A program made the position numbers and the translations under genes. From Gammaproteobacteria bacterium (GTDB taxonomy: Bacteria; Pseudomonadota; Gammaproteobacteria; J044): a stretch of DNA of 7,081 nt. The notes under the pieces are model-generated. The model was not told where the DNA came from, searched no databases, and saw only the letters and a list, made by a program, of their open reading frames with translations. The stretch covers positions 1-7,081 of the forward strand of contig RFHG01000289.1 of assembly GCA_003696465.1 (NCBI GenBank). Direction: 5' to 3'. Positions 1-7,081 of the stretch are shown piece after piece. Each line of letters opens with the position of its first letter. Positions within the stretch are counted from its first letter, which is position 1.

Positions 1-1196
1 GCCTCAAGAACCTGACCAAGTGGCGTGCCAAGCCTGCCGTTCCCTTCGGCGGCAAGTACCGCATCATCGACTTTCCGCTGTCCAACTGCATCAATTCGGA
101 AATCCGCCGGATCGGTGTGCTGACCCAATACAAGTCGCACTCGCTGATTCGCCACCTGCAACGGGCCTGGGCCTTCATGCGGCCCGAACTGGGCGAGTTC
201 GTGGAAATCATCCCCGCCCAGCAGCGGCTGCGTCACGAGTGGTATCAGGGCACGGCCGATGCGGTCTACCAGAATCTCGATATCGTCTTCCGCCACGAAC
301 CCGATTATGTCCTCATCCTCGGTGGCGACCATGTCTACACCATGGACTACAGCAAGATGCTGCAGGCCCATGTCGACAGCGGTGCCGACCTCACCGTGGG
401 CTGCATCGAGGTGCCTCTGGAAGAGGCCAGTGCCTTTGGCGTGATGTCGGTGGATTCGGACTTTCGCATCACCCGCTTTGAGGAAAAGCCGGCCAATCCG
501 CAACCCATCCCCGGGCGTCCCGACATGGCCCTGGCCTCGATGGGCATCTATGTCTTCTCGCTCGGCTACCTGGCCGAGGCCCTGATCCGTGACGCGGAAG
601 ACGCGCATTCGAGCCACGACTTCGGCAAGGACATCATCCCGAAGGCCATCGGCGAGGCACGCTGCATCGCCTATCCCTTCCTCGACGATCAGGGCAAGCC
701 CGCCTACTGGCGCGATGTGGGCACCCTGCATGCCTACTGGCAGGCCAATATCGAGCTCACCGACATCGAGCCCGAGCTCAACCTCTACCGGCGCGAGTGG
801 CCGATCTGGACCTACCAGCCGCAGAGCCCGCCGGCCAAGTTCACCTTCGACGACGAGGGCCGCCGCGGCATGGCCATCGACTCCATGATCTCGGGTGGCT
901 GCATCATTGCCGGGGCCGAGGTGCGGCGTTCCATGATCTTCTTCAATACGCACGTGGAGACCGGAACCCGCATCGAGGAGAGCGTGATCCTGCCCAAGGT
1001 CACCATCGGCCGCAACTGCACCATCAAGCGCGCCATCATCGACAAGGGCGCCTATCTGCCGGACGGCTTCGAGGTCGGGGTCAACCCGGAAAAGGACCGC
1101 GAGCGTTTTCTGGTCACCGACGAGGGCATCACCCTGGTCACCCCCGGCATGCTGGGGCAGCGGCTGCACTTCGAGCGCGAAGAGGAGAAGCCATGA
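1..1196 (+). CDS. glgC: Glucose-1-phosphate adenylyltransferase (ADP-glucose pyrophosphorylase), 5'-truncated by window edge
   Basis: Makes ADP-glucose and PPi from glucose-1-phosphate and ATP, the committed step of bacterial glycogen synthesis, in the cytoplasm. The first complete codon is at position 3 and 397 codons run to the TGA at 1194-1196. By recall alignment to E. coli GlgC (431 aa), the first visible residue matches about Leu33, so roughly 30 residues with the GGxGxRL nucleotide-binding loop lie upstream. Visible landmarks are RAKPAVPFGGKYRIIDF (24-74), the WYQGTADAV segment with the tyrosine equivalent to ATP-site Tyr114 (243-245), GGDH with the catalytic Asp (327-329), FEEKPANP with the glucose-1-phosphate Lys equivalent to Lys195 (486-488), SSHDFGKD (609-632) and YWRDVGT. 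The C-terminal third carries the hexapeptide-style left-handed beta-helix (about 880-1100). The position equivalent to E. coli Lys39, which binds fructose-1,6-bisphosphate, is Trp (21-23), so activator preference may differ. The GTG at 117 is internal to the conserved domain and is not the start. The stop overlaps the next start as ATGA. Confidence 0.98.
   Translation, partial: LKNLTKWRAKPAVPFGGKYRIIDFPLSNCINSEIRRIGVLTQYKSHSLIRHLQRAWAFMRPELGEFVEIIPAQQRLRHEWYQGTADAVYQNLDIVFRHEPDYVLILGGDHVYTMDYSKMLQAHVDSGADLTVGCIEVPLEEASAFGVMSVDSDFRITRFEEKPANPQPIPGRPDMALASMGIYVFSLGYLAEALIRDAEDAHSSHDFGKDIIPKAIGEARCIAYPFLDDQGKPAYWRDVGTLHAYWQANIELTDIEPELNLYRREWPIWTYQPQSPPAKFTFDDEGRRGMAIDSMISGGCIIAGAEVRRSMIFFNTHVETGTRIEESVILPKVTIGRNCTIKRAIIDKGAYLPDGFEVGVNPEKDRERFLVTDEGITLVTPGMLGQRLHFEREEEKP
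1183..1187 (+). promoter_or_regulatory. Ribosome binding site of the GH57 gene
   Basis: AGGAG lies 5 bases before the ATG at 1193, inside the last codons of glgC. It is a strong Shine-Dalgarno match and selects 1193 as the start. The same frame stays open upstream to 797, but that part is only glgC read in another frame. Confidence 0.75.
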
Positions 1197-2902
1197 GCGG
1201 CAGGCGGCTCAAGCTGGTCCTGTGCTGGCACATGCACCAGCCGTGGTACCGCGAAGGACTGGACGGCGAGTTCCGCCTGCCCTGGGTCTATCTGCATGCG
1301 CTCAAGGACTACAGCGACATGGCGGCACATCTCGAGGCGCATCCGGGCATGCATGCCGTGGTCAACTTCGCCCCCACCCTGCTGGAACAGTTGACTCACT
1401 ATGCCGAAGCCCTGGCCGCATGGCGCAGGGAGGGTACGGCCATGCCGGACCCACTGCTCAACTGGCTGGCAGAGGTGCGTCCCATCCCCCGCTCCACCGA
1501 CCAGCGCCGGGCCCTGGTCAGCGCCTGCATGCGCGCCCATGCGCCGCACATGATCGATCCCTGGCCGCCCTATCGCAAACTGCTCGACCTGGCCTGCGGC
1601 AACGGAGGCACCACCCCGGATCCGGAACGGCTGCGCTATCTTGACGACCATTATTTCCTCGACCTGCTGACCTGGTATCACCTGGCCTGGCTGGGCCACT
1701 CGGTCAAGCGCAACCCCTTGGCCGACTCCCTGCTGCGCCAGGGCAACGGCTTTACCTCCGAACAGCGCCAGCAACTGCTCGCCCTGATGGAGCAGGTCAT
1801 CTCGGGTATCGTCCCGCGCTATCGCGCGCTGGCCGAACGGGGGCAGATCGAGCTCTCCTTCACGCCCTACGCTCACCCCATCGTACCCCTGCTGATCGAC
1901 TTCGAGAGCATGCGCTGCGCGCAGCCGGATGCCCCCGCGCCGCAACATGCCCGCTATCCCGGGGGAGAGGACCGCGCCCGCTGGCAGCTCACTCACGGCC
2001 TGTCGGTGTTCGAGGCCCATTTCGGACGCCGCCCGGAGGGCTGCTGGCTGTCGGAGGGCGGGGTCAGCGATGCGGCCGTGGCCCTGCTGGATGAACTGGG
2101 CCTGCGCTGGACCGCCTCCGGCGAGGGCGTATGGCACAACAGCTGCCAGCGCTCCGGTCTCGACCATGCCAGCCCCGAGGCCCGCCGTCGCCTGTTTGCC
2201 CCGCACCGGCTGGACGACAAGCCACGGACCGATCTGTTCTTTCGCGACGACGGTCTGTCCGACCTCATCGGCTTCGAATACCAGCGCTGGCATGCCGATG
2301 ATGCCGTGGCCGATTTCATCCACCACCTGCGCAACATCGCCGACTTCCTCGGCGAGCAGGCCGAGGAGCATGTAGTGAGCATCATTCTCGATGGAGAGAA
2401 TGCCTGGGAATACTACCCGGACAACGGCTACCACTTTCTCGATCTGCTCTACCAGCGGCTCGAGGAGAGTGATTTCATCGAGACCACCACCTTTGGTCAG
2501 GTAGCCGACTGCTGCCCACCGCAGCCCCTGCCCACGCTCTGTGCCGGCAGTTGGGTCTACGGCTCGTTCTCGACCTGGATTGGCGATCCGGCCAAGAATC
2601 GCGCCTGGGACCTGCTGTGCAGTGCCAAGGAGGCCTGTGATGCCTTCGTGCAACGGCAGGGAGGGACAGTGGACGAGGCCCTGCTGCGTCAGCTCGCCAT
2701 CTGCGAGGGATCGGACTGGTTCTGGTGGTTCGGTGACTACAACCCGTCGGATACGGTGCGCGACTTCGACGCACTCTATCGCAGCCAGTTGCGCCGGCTC
2801 TACCGCATGCTCGGGGAACCGATACCGGACAGCCTGTACCAGCCCATCTCGATCGGTGGTGGCAGCGCCGAGAACGCGGGGACCATGCGTCGTGGCCGCT
2901 GA
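1193..2902 (+). CDS. Glycoside hydrolase family 57 protein (alpha-amylase/amylopullulanase-like)
   Basis: A 569-residue cytoplasmic enzyme with no signal peptide, expected to act on alpha-glucans. All five GH57 sequence regions are visible: HMHQP (residues 13-17), GQIELSFTPYAHP (from 217), GCWLSEGGVSD with the predicted catalytic nucleophile Glu288, IILDGENAWEYYPDNG with the predicted acid/base Asp400, and EGSDWFWWFGD (505-515). The fold expected from the family is a (beta/alpha)7 barrel followed by a helical domain. The DGENAWE form of region 4 and the 112-residue spacing of the two catalytic residues look closer to amylopullulanase-type GH57 enzymes than to Thermococcus 4-alpha-glucanotransferase or GH57 branching enzymes, where the spacing is shorter (recalled, not computed). 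Hydrolysis versus transglycosylation, and alpha-1,4 versus alpha-1,6 cleavage, cannot be decided from sequence. It overlaps glgC by 4 bases and malQ by 11, which argues for a role in glycogen turnover or chain trimming. The last ~20 residues (GGGSAENAG then basic) look disordered. The family call is firm; substrate and symbol are open. Confidence 0.95.
   Translation: MSGRRLKLVLCWHMHQPWYREGLDGEFRLPWVYLHALKDYSDMAAHLEAHPGMHAVVNFAPTLLEQLTHYAEALAAWRREGTAMPDPLLNWLAEVRPIPRSTDQRRALVSACMRAHAPHMIDPWPPYRKLLDLACGNGGTTPDPERLRYLDDHYFLDLLTWYHLAWLGHSVKRNPLADSLLRQGNGFTSEQRQQLLALMEQVISGIVPRYRALAERGQIELSFTPYAHPIVPLLIDFESMRCAQPDAPAPQHARYPGGEDRARWQLTHGLSVFEAHFGRRPEGCWLSEGGVSDAAVALLDELGLRWTASGEGVWHNSCQRSGLDHASPEARRRLFAPHRLDDKPRTDLFFRDDGLSDLIGFEYQRWHADDAVADFIHHLRNIADFLGEQAEEHVVSIILDGENAWEYYPDNGYHFLDLLYQRLEESDFIETTTFGQVADCCPPQPLPTLCAGSWVYGSFSTWIGDPAKNRAWDLLCSAKEACDAFVQRQGGTVDEALLRQLAICEGSDWFWWFGDYNPSDTVRDFDALYRSQLRRLYRMLGEPIPDSLYQPISIGGGSAENAGTMRRGR
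2878..2882 (+). promoter_or_regulatory. Probable ribosome binding site of malQ
   Basis: GGGGA sits 9 bases before the GTG at 2892, within the end of the GH57 gene. It is a moderate match. It favours 2892 over the in-frame GTG codons at 2856 and 2859, which have no purine-rich sequence at suitable distance. Confidence 0.45.
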
Positions 2903-4253
2903 GGCGGCAGCACTGGCCGATCGCCGTGCGGGCGTCCTGCTGCACCCTCGTGCCCTGCCATCGGGCAGGCTCGATGCCGATGTCGAACGCTGGCTGGAAC
3001 TGCTCCAGCGCGGCGGCTTCCGCGCCTGGCAGATGCTGCCCATGAACATCCCCGATCACACCGGGTCGCCCTACCAGAGCTGTTCCGCCTTCGCTGCCGA
3101 CCCGGCCTGGCTGGCAGAAGACGAAACCGAAGATGGAATCGAACCCGAGGCCCTGGCCGCCTACGTCGAGCGGGAACGGGACTGGCTGCCCGACTTTGCC
3201 CTGTTTCGGGTCATCCGCACCCGCCTGCACCACAAACCCTGGACCGAATGGCCGGAGCCGCTGAAGCGCCGGGAACCGGCGGCCCTCGACGAGGTACGGC
3301 ACACGGCCCATGCACACATACAGGAGATCATCGAGCAGCAGTACCGCATCGATCGTCGCTGGCAGCTTGTGAGGGAAGAGGCCCGGGCCCGCGACATCCT
3401 GCTGTTTGGCGACCTGCCCCTGTTCGTGGCCCATGACAGTGCCGATGTCTGGGCGCACCCCCACCTGTTCCTGCTCGACAAGGCAGGCAACCCGCGTTTT
3501 GTTGCCGGTGTGCCGCCCGATTATTTTTCCGAGACCGGGCAGCGCTGGGGCAACCCGCAATACGACTGGGAGGCCATGCAGGCCGAGGATTTTGCCTGGT
3601 GGACGGCGCGCATGCGTCGCCAGCTCGACTGGTTCGATCTGGTACGGCTGGACCATTTCCGTGGCCTGCAGGCGGTATGGATGATCCCGGCCGAGGCACC
3701 AACCGGGGCCGAAGGGTTCTGGCAGGAAGTGCCGGGTGCTGCCCTGCTCGAGCGCCTGTTGCAGGGGTTTCATCAACTGCCCATCGTGGCCGAGAATCTG
3801 GGCATCATTACCCCCGAGGTCGAGGCCTTGCGCACCCGTTTCGGCCTGCCGGGAATGGCGGTGTTGCAGTTCGCCTTCGATGCCTTCGAGGACAATCCGC
3901 ACAAGCCGCGGAATATCCGGGAAGACACCGTGGTCTATACCGGCACCCATGACAACGACACCACCAACGGCTGGTACGTGCACCTGGACGAAGGCATGAA
4001 GGCCGAGGTACGTCGTCAGCTCGGGGTGGACCGGATCGACGATGCCGCCGCGCTGCTGTGCCGGGTGGCGCTCGAAACGCGTGCCCGGCTGGCCATTCTG
4101 CCACTGCAGGACATCCTTGGCCTGGGCAGCGAGGCGCGCTACAACACGCCCGGAACCAGCGAGGGCAACTGGCAGTGGCGCATGCGCTGGGAATCCCTGG
4201 ACGAGGCACGCTTTCTGAGTCTGCGCGAAGTGATCCGCCATGTCGGACGATAA
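2892..4253 (+). CDS. malQ: 4-alpha-glucanotransferase (amylomaltase, disproportionating enzyme), GH77
   Basis: Transfers alpha-1,4-glucan segments between chains, releasing glucose or maltose, in the cytoplasm. The GTG at 2892 gives 453 residues. GH77 landmarks in order are the N-terminal ALPSG (17-21), GSPYQSCSAFA (58-68), GDLPLFVAHDSADVW (173-187), AGVPPDYFSETGQRWGNPQY (205-224), VRLDHFRG with the nucleophile Asp254, IVAENLG with the acid/base Glu301, GTHDNDT with the stabilising Asp354, and the C-terminal DILGLGSEARYNTPGTSEGN signature. All three catalytic residues are present. It is shorter than the roughly 500 residues of Thermus-type amylomaltases. The GIGDLG-like stretch usually following LPS is replaced by GRLDADVERW, and the segment between SAFA and the barrel core looks compressed. 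The next in-frame Met codons are inside conserved sequence, so the start cannot be far downstream. The gene overlaps GH57 by 11 bases and glgB by 14. Placement between synthesis genes suggests chain-length remodelling or recycling of short malto-oligosaccharides rather than an external maltose pathway. Confidence 0.95.
   Translation: MAAEAAALADRRAGVLLHPRALPSGRLDADVERWLELLQRGGFRAWQMLPMNIPDHTGSPYQSCSAFAADPAWLAEDETEDGIEPEALAAYVERERDWLPDFALFRVIRTRLHHKPWTEWPEPLKRREPAALDEVRHTAHAHIQEIIEQQYRIDRRWQLVREEARARDILLFGDLPLFVAHDSADVWAHPHLFLLDKAGNPRFVAGVPPDYFSETGQRWGNPQYDWEAMQAEDFAWWTARMRRQLDWFDLVRLDHFRGLQAVWMIPAEAPTGAEGFWQEVPGAALLERLLQGFHQLPIVAENLGIITPEVEALRTRFGLPGMAVLQFAFDAFEDNPHKPRNIREDTVVYTGTHDNDTTNGWYVHLDEGMKAEVRRQLGVDRIDDAAALLCRVALETRARLAILPLQDILGLGSEARYNTPGTSEGNWQWRMRWESLDEARFLSLREVIRHVGR
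4227..4230 (+). promoter_or_regulatory. Weak ribosome binding site of glgB
   Basis: GAAG lies 9 bases before the ATG at 4240 and is the only purine-rich patch near it. Because malQ terminates at 4251-4253, just inside glgB, initiation may depend largely on ribosomes finishing malQ. Confidence 0.3.
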
Positions 4254-6458
4254 CGGCAACAAGCTGCCCGATCTGCGGCAAACGCCCCTTCTCGACGAGG
4301 CCGCCTGGCGGCTCGTGGAGGGTCGGCTGCACGACCCGTTTCAGATACTCGGCGCCCATCCGCTGGCCGATGACAGCGGACGCTGGCTGATTCGCGCCTT
4401 CATGCCCAGTGCCGAGCGCGTATGGCTGGAGAATGGCTGCGAGCTGAGCCGGGTGCCGGGTACCGATCTGTTCGAGTGCGTGCTCGAGGCCGATGCCTAC
4501 GCCGCCCTGCCACGCCACTACCGGCTGGAATGGATCGAGAAGCACGACGGCTCGCGCCATGCCCAGATCAGTCCCTACAGCTTCGATCCGCTGATTCCCG
4601 ACGACGACCTGCTGTTCTTCAACGAGGGCAGGCATTTCCATGCCTATCGGCACCTGGGTGCCCATGTCGATGTCATCGACGGCGTCGAGGGCGTGCGCTT
4701 CGCGGTCTGGGCCCCGGCGGTGGAGCGGGTCAGCGTGATTGGCGACTTCAACGGCTGGCATGGCCTGCGTCACCCCATGCGTTCGCGGGGGGGAAGCGGC
4801 GTATGGGAGCTGTTCATCCCCGGCCTGCAGCCCGGTGACCAGTACAAGTTCGAGCTGCGCAACCGCTTCGGCCACATCCTGGTCAAGACCGACCCCTATG
4901 CCTTCCGCATGAACCTGCGTCCCGACACTGCCTGCCGCGTGGCCGGCCCGAGCCGGCACGAATGGGGTGATGCCGAGTGGTTGCAGGCCCGTGCGCAGTG
5001 GGACTGGCAGCACCAGCCGATGAGCATCTATGAAGTGCACCTGGGTTCCTGGCAGCGCGATGAAAACGGCGGCTTCCTCAACTACCGCGAGATTGCCCGC
5101 CGCCTGGTACCGTGGGTGCGTGAACTCGGCTTCACCCATGTGGAGCTGATGCCGGTGATGGAGCATCCGCTGGACGAGTCCTGGGGCTACCAGGTCACGG
5201 GTTACTTCGCGCCCACCGCCCGCCACGGCAGCCCCGATGACCTGCGCTGGTTCATCGATCATTGTCACCGCAACGGCATCGGCGTCATCCTCGACTGGGT
5301 GCCGGGCCACTTTCCGCGTGACGAGTACGCACTGGCCCGCTTCACCGGCGAGCCGCTGTACGAGCATCCGGACCCGCGCCGCGGCGAACACCGCGACTGG
5401 GGCACCCTGATCTTCGACTATGGCCGCAACGAGGTGAAGAACTTCCTGCTGACCAATGCAGTGTACTGGCTGGAAGAGTTCCACGCCGATGGCCTGCGCG
5501 TGGATGCGGTGGCCTCGATGCTGTACCTCGACTACTCGCGCGAACCGGGCGAATGGGTGCCGAACCAGTTCGGCGGCCGGGAAAACCTGGAGGCCATCGC
5601 CTTTCTGCAGGAAACCAACAGCGTGCTGCACGGCCTGTTTCCGGGCGCGCTGACCATCGCCGAGGAGTCCACCTCCTGGCCCATGGTCTCGCGCCCGACC
5701 TGGATGGGCGGACTCGGCTTCAGCATGAAGTGGAACATGGGCTGGATGAACGACACCCTGCGCTACCTGGCCGAGGACCCGGTCCACCGGCGCTGGCACC
5801 ACGACCTGCTCACCTTCGGCCTGCTCTATGCCTTCAGCGAGAATTTCGTGCTGCCCCTCTCGCATGACGAGGTGGTGCATGGCAAGCGCAGCCTGCTCGA
5901 AAAGATGCCGGGCGATGCCTGGCAAAAGTTCGCCAATCTCCGCCTGCTGCTCGCCTGGCAGGCCACCCATCCGGGCAAGAAGCTGCTGTTCATGGGTGCC
6001 GAACTGGCCCAGTGGCACGAATGGCAGGCCCTCGGGCAGCTCGACTGGGCCCTGCTGGAACAGCCCTGGCATCAGGGCATTCGTCGGCTGGTGGCCGACC
6101 TCAACCGGCTGTATGTCGACCACCCGGCACTGCATCGCCACGACTTCGAGGCCGAGGGTTTCGAGTGGCTCGACTGTCACGACCGTGACCAGTCGGTCCT
6201 GTCCTTCATTCGCCGGGGCGATGGCCGGGAACTGCTGTGCGTGTTCAACTTTACACCGGTGCCTCGGCCGCAATACCGTATCGGCCTGCCCCGGGCAAAC
6301 GACTACCGCGTATTGCTGAATACCGACTCGGAGCACTACGGCGGCAGCAACAGCGGCCCGCTGCAGGTCCACTGTGAAGAACAGCCCTGGATGAGCCACG
6401 CACAGTCCGCGCGTGTCGACCTGCCGCCATTGGGCATGCTGATACTGGAGGCAGTGCA

Positions 6459-6462
<4 letters not shown>
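4240..6462 (+). CDS. glgB: 1,4-alpha-glucan (glycogen) branching enzyme, GH13 subfamily 9 type
   Basis: Cleaves alpha-1,4 chains and rejoins the segment by an alpha-1,6 bond, setting glycogen branch density. The 740 residues compare with 728 in E. coli, and catalytic positions map with a constant +17 offset, so the gene is intact. The first N-terminal beta-sandwich domain (about residues 17-125) includes HDPFQILGAH (31-40). A CBM48 domain (about 138-240) follows, with FAVWAP and GDFNGW (168-173). The GH13 barrel opens near YEVHLGSW (264-271) and has DWVPGHF (352-358), GLRVDAVAS with the nucleophile Asp422, IAEESTSWP with the acid/base Glu475, and LSHDEVVHGK with the transition-state Asp543. 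An all-beta C-terminal domain contains LLCVFNFTPVP and GGSNSG. Carrying both N-terminal domains makes it the long, proteobacterial type; N-terminal length is known to affect transferred chain length in this family. The ATG at 4240 overlaps malQ by 14 bases, and the stop overlaps the glgA start as GTGA. No missing key residue was seen. Confidence 0.98.
6447..6450 (+). promoter_or_regulatory. Ribosome binding site of glgA
   Basis: GGAG lies 8 bases before the GTG at 6459, within the last codons of glgB. The good match and spacing support the GTG start, since no ATG is available in frame before the conserved VLFVASE strand. Confidence 0.65.

Positions 6463-7081
<619 letters not shown>

Noticed and set aside
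117..119. GTG as a possible glgC start
   Set aside because: The frame is open to the window edge with strongly conserved GlgC sequence (RAKPAV...IIDFPLSNCINS) upstream, so this codon is an internal valine.
797..1192. Upstream extension of the GH57 reading frame
   Set aside because: It lies wholly within the conserved glgC beta-helix region, its translation is low-complexity and unlike GH57, and a strong AGGAG precedes the ATG at 1193.
2541..2891. Upstream extension of the malQ reading frame
   Set aside because: It is the out-of-frame reading of the GH57 C-terminal domain and shows no GH77 similarity. Homology begins just after the GTG at 2892.
4787..4793. Run of seven G bases in glgB, a possible frameshift or slippage site
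   Set aside because: The reading frame continues normally through it (RSRGGSGVWELF, a normal CBM48 sequence) and catalytic spacing matches E. coli GlgB, so there is no sign of a frameshift.
1052..6399. Very long open frames on the minus strand (1052-3049, 2475-4262, 3808-6399), opposite the GH57, malQ and glgB genes
   Set aside because: They are antisense to genes with full catalytic motifs, and their translations show no recognisable family motif. GC-rich third positions remove stop codons from the opposite strand, which explains their length.

Overview
The window is a stretch of a bacterial glycogen (alpha-1,4/1,6-glucan) metabolism operon. All five genes lie on the + strand and there is no non-coding base between them. 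The DNA is GC-rich by eye, with strong G/C preference at third codon positions. The proteins look proteobacterial, and the glgC / GH57 / malQ / glgB / glgA order recalls sulfur-oxidising or phototrophic gammaproteobacteria of the Chromatiales type. That placement is an inference from protein style and gene order, and no taxonomic marker is present.

Layout: (1) positions 1-1196, the 3' ~93% of glgC (ADP-glucose pyrophosphorylase), missing its N-terminus to the window edge; (2) 1193-2902, a 569-residue GH57 family alpha-glucan hydrolase/transferase; (3) 2892-4253, a compact 453-residue 4-alpha-glucanotransferase (malQ) with a GTG start; (4) 4240-6462, a full-length 740-residue GH13 glycogen branching enzyme (glgB); (5) 6459-7081, the first 207 residues of a GT5 glycogen synthase (glgA), also with a GTG start and cut by the window end. 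Successive genes overlap by 4, 11, 14 and 4 bases, so the cluster is very probably one transcript with translational coupling. Its promoter and terminator lie outside the window.

Working model: GlgC makes ADP-glucose, GlgA (retaining GT5) extends alpha-1,4 chains and GlgB introduces alpha-1,6 branches. MalQ and the GH57 enzyme probably remodel or trim linear or branched oligoglucans during synthesis or recycling. No phosphorylase (glgP) or GH13 debranching enzyme (glgX) is visible here.

I see no RNA gene, mobile element, CRISPR array, sizeable repeat or foreign-looking segment. This is mostly an ordinary metabolic region. The least understood component is the GH57 enzyme placed between glgC and malQ. 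Secondary points are the shortened MalQ and the tryptophan at the GlgC position that binds the activator fructose-1,6-bisphosphate in E. coli.
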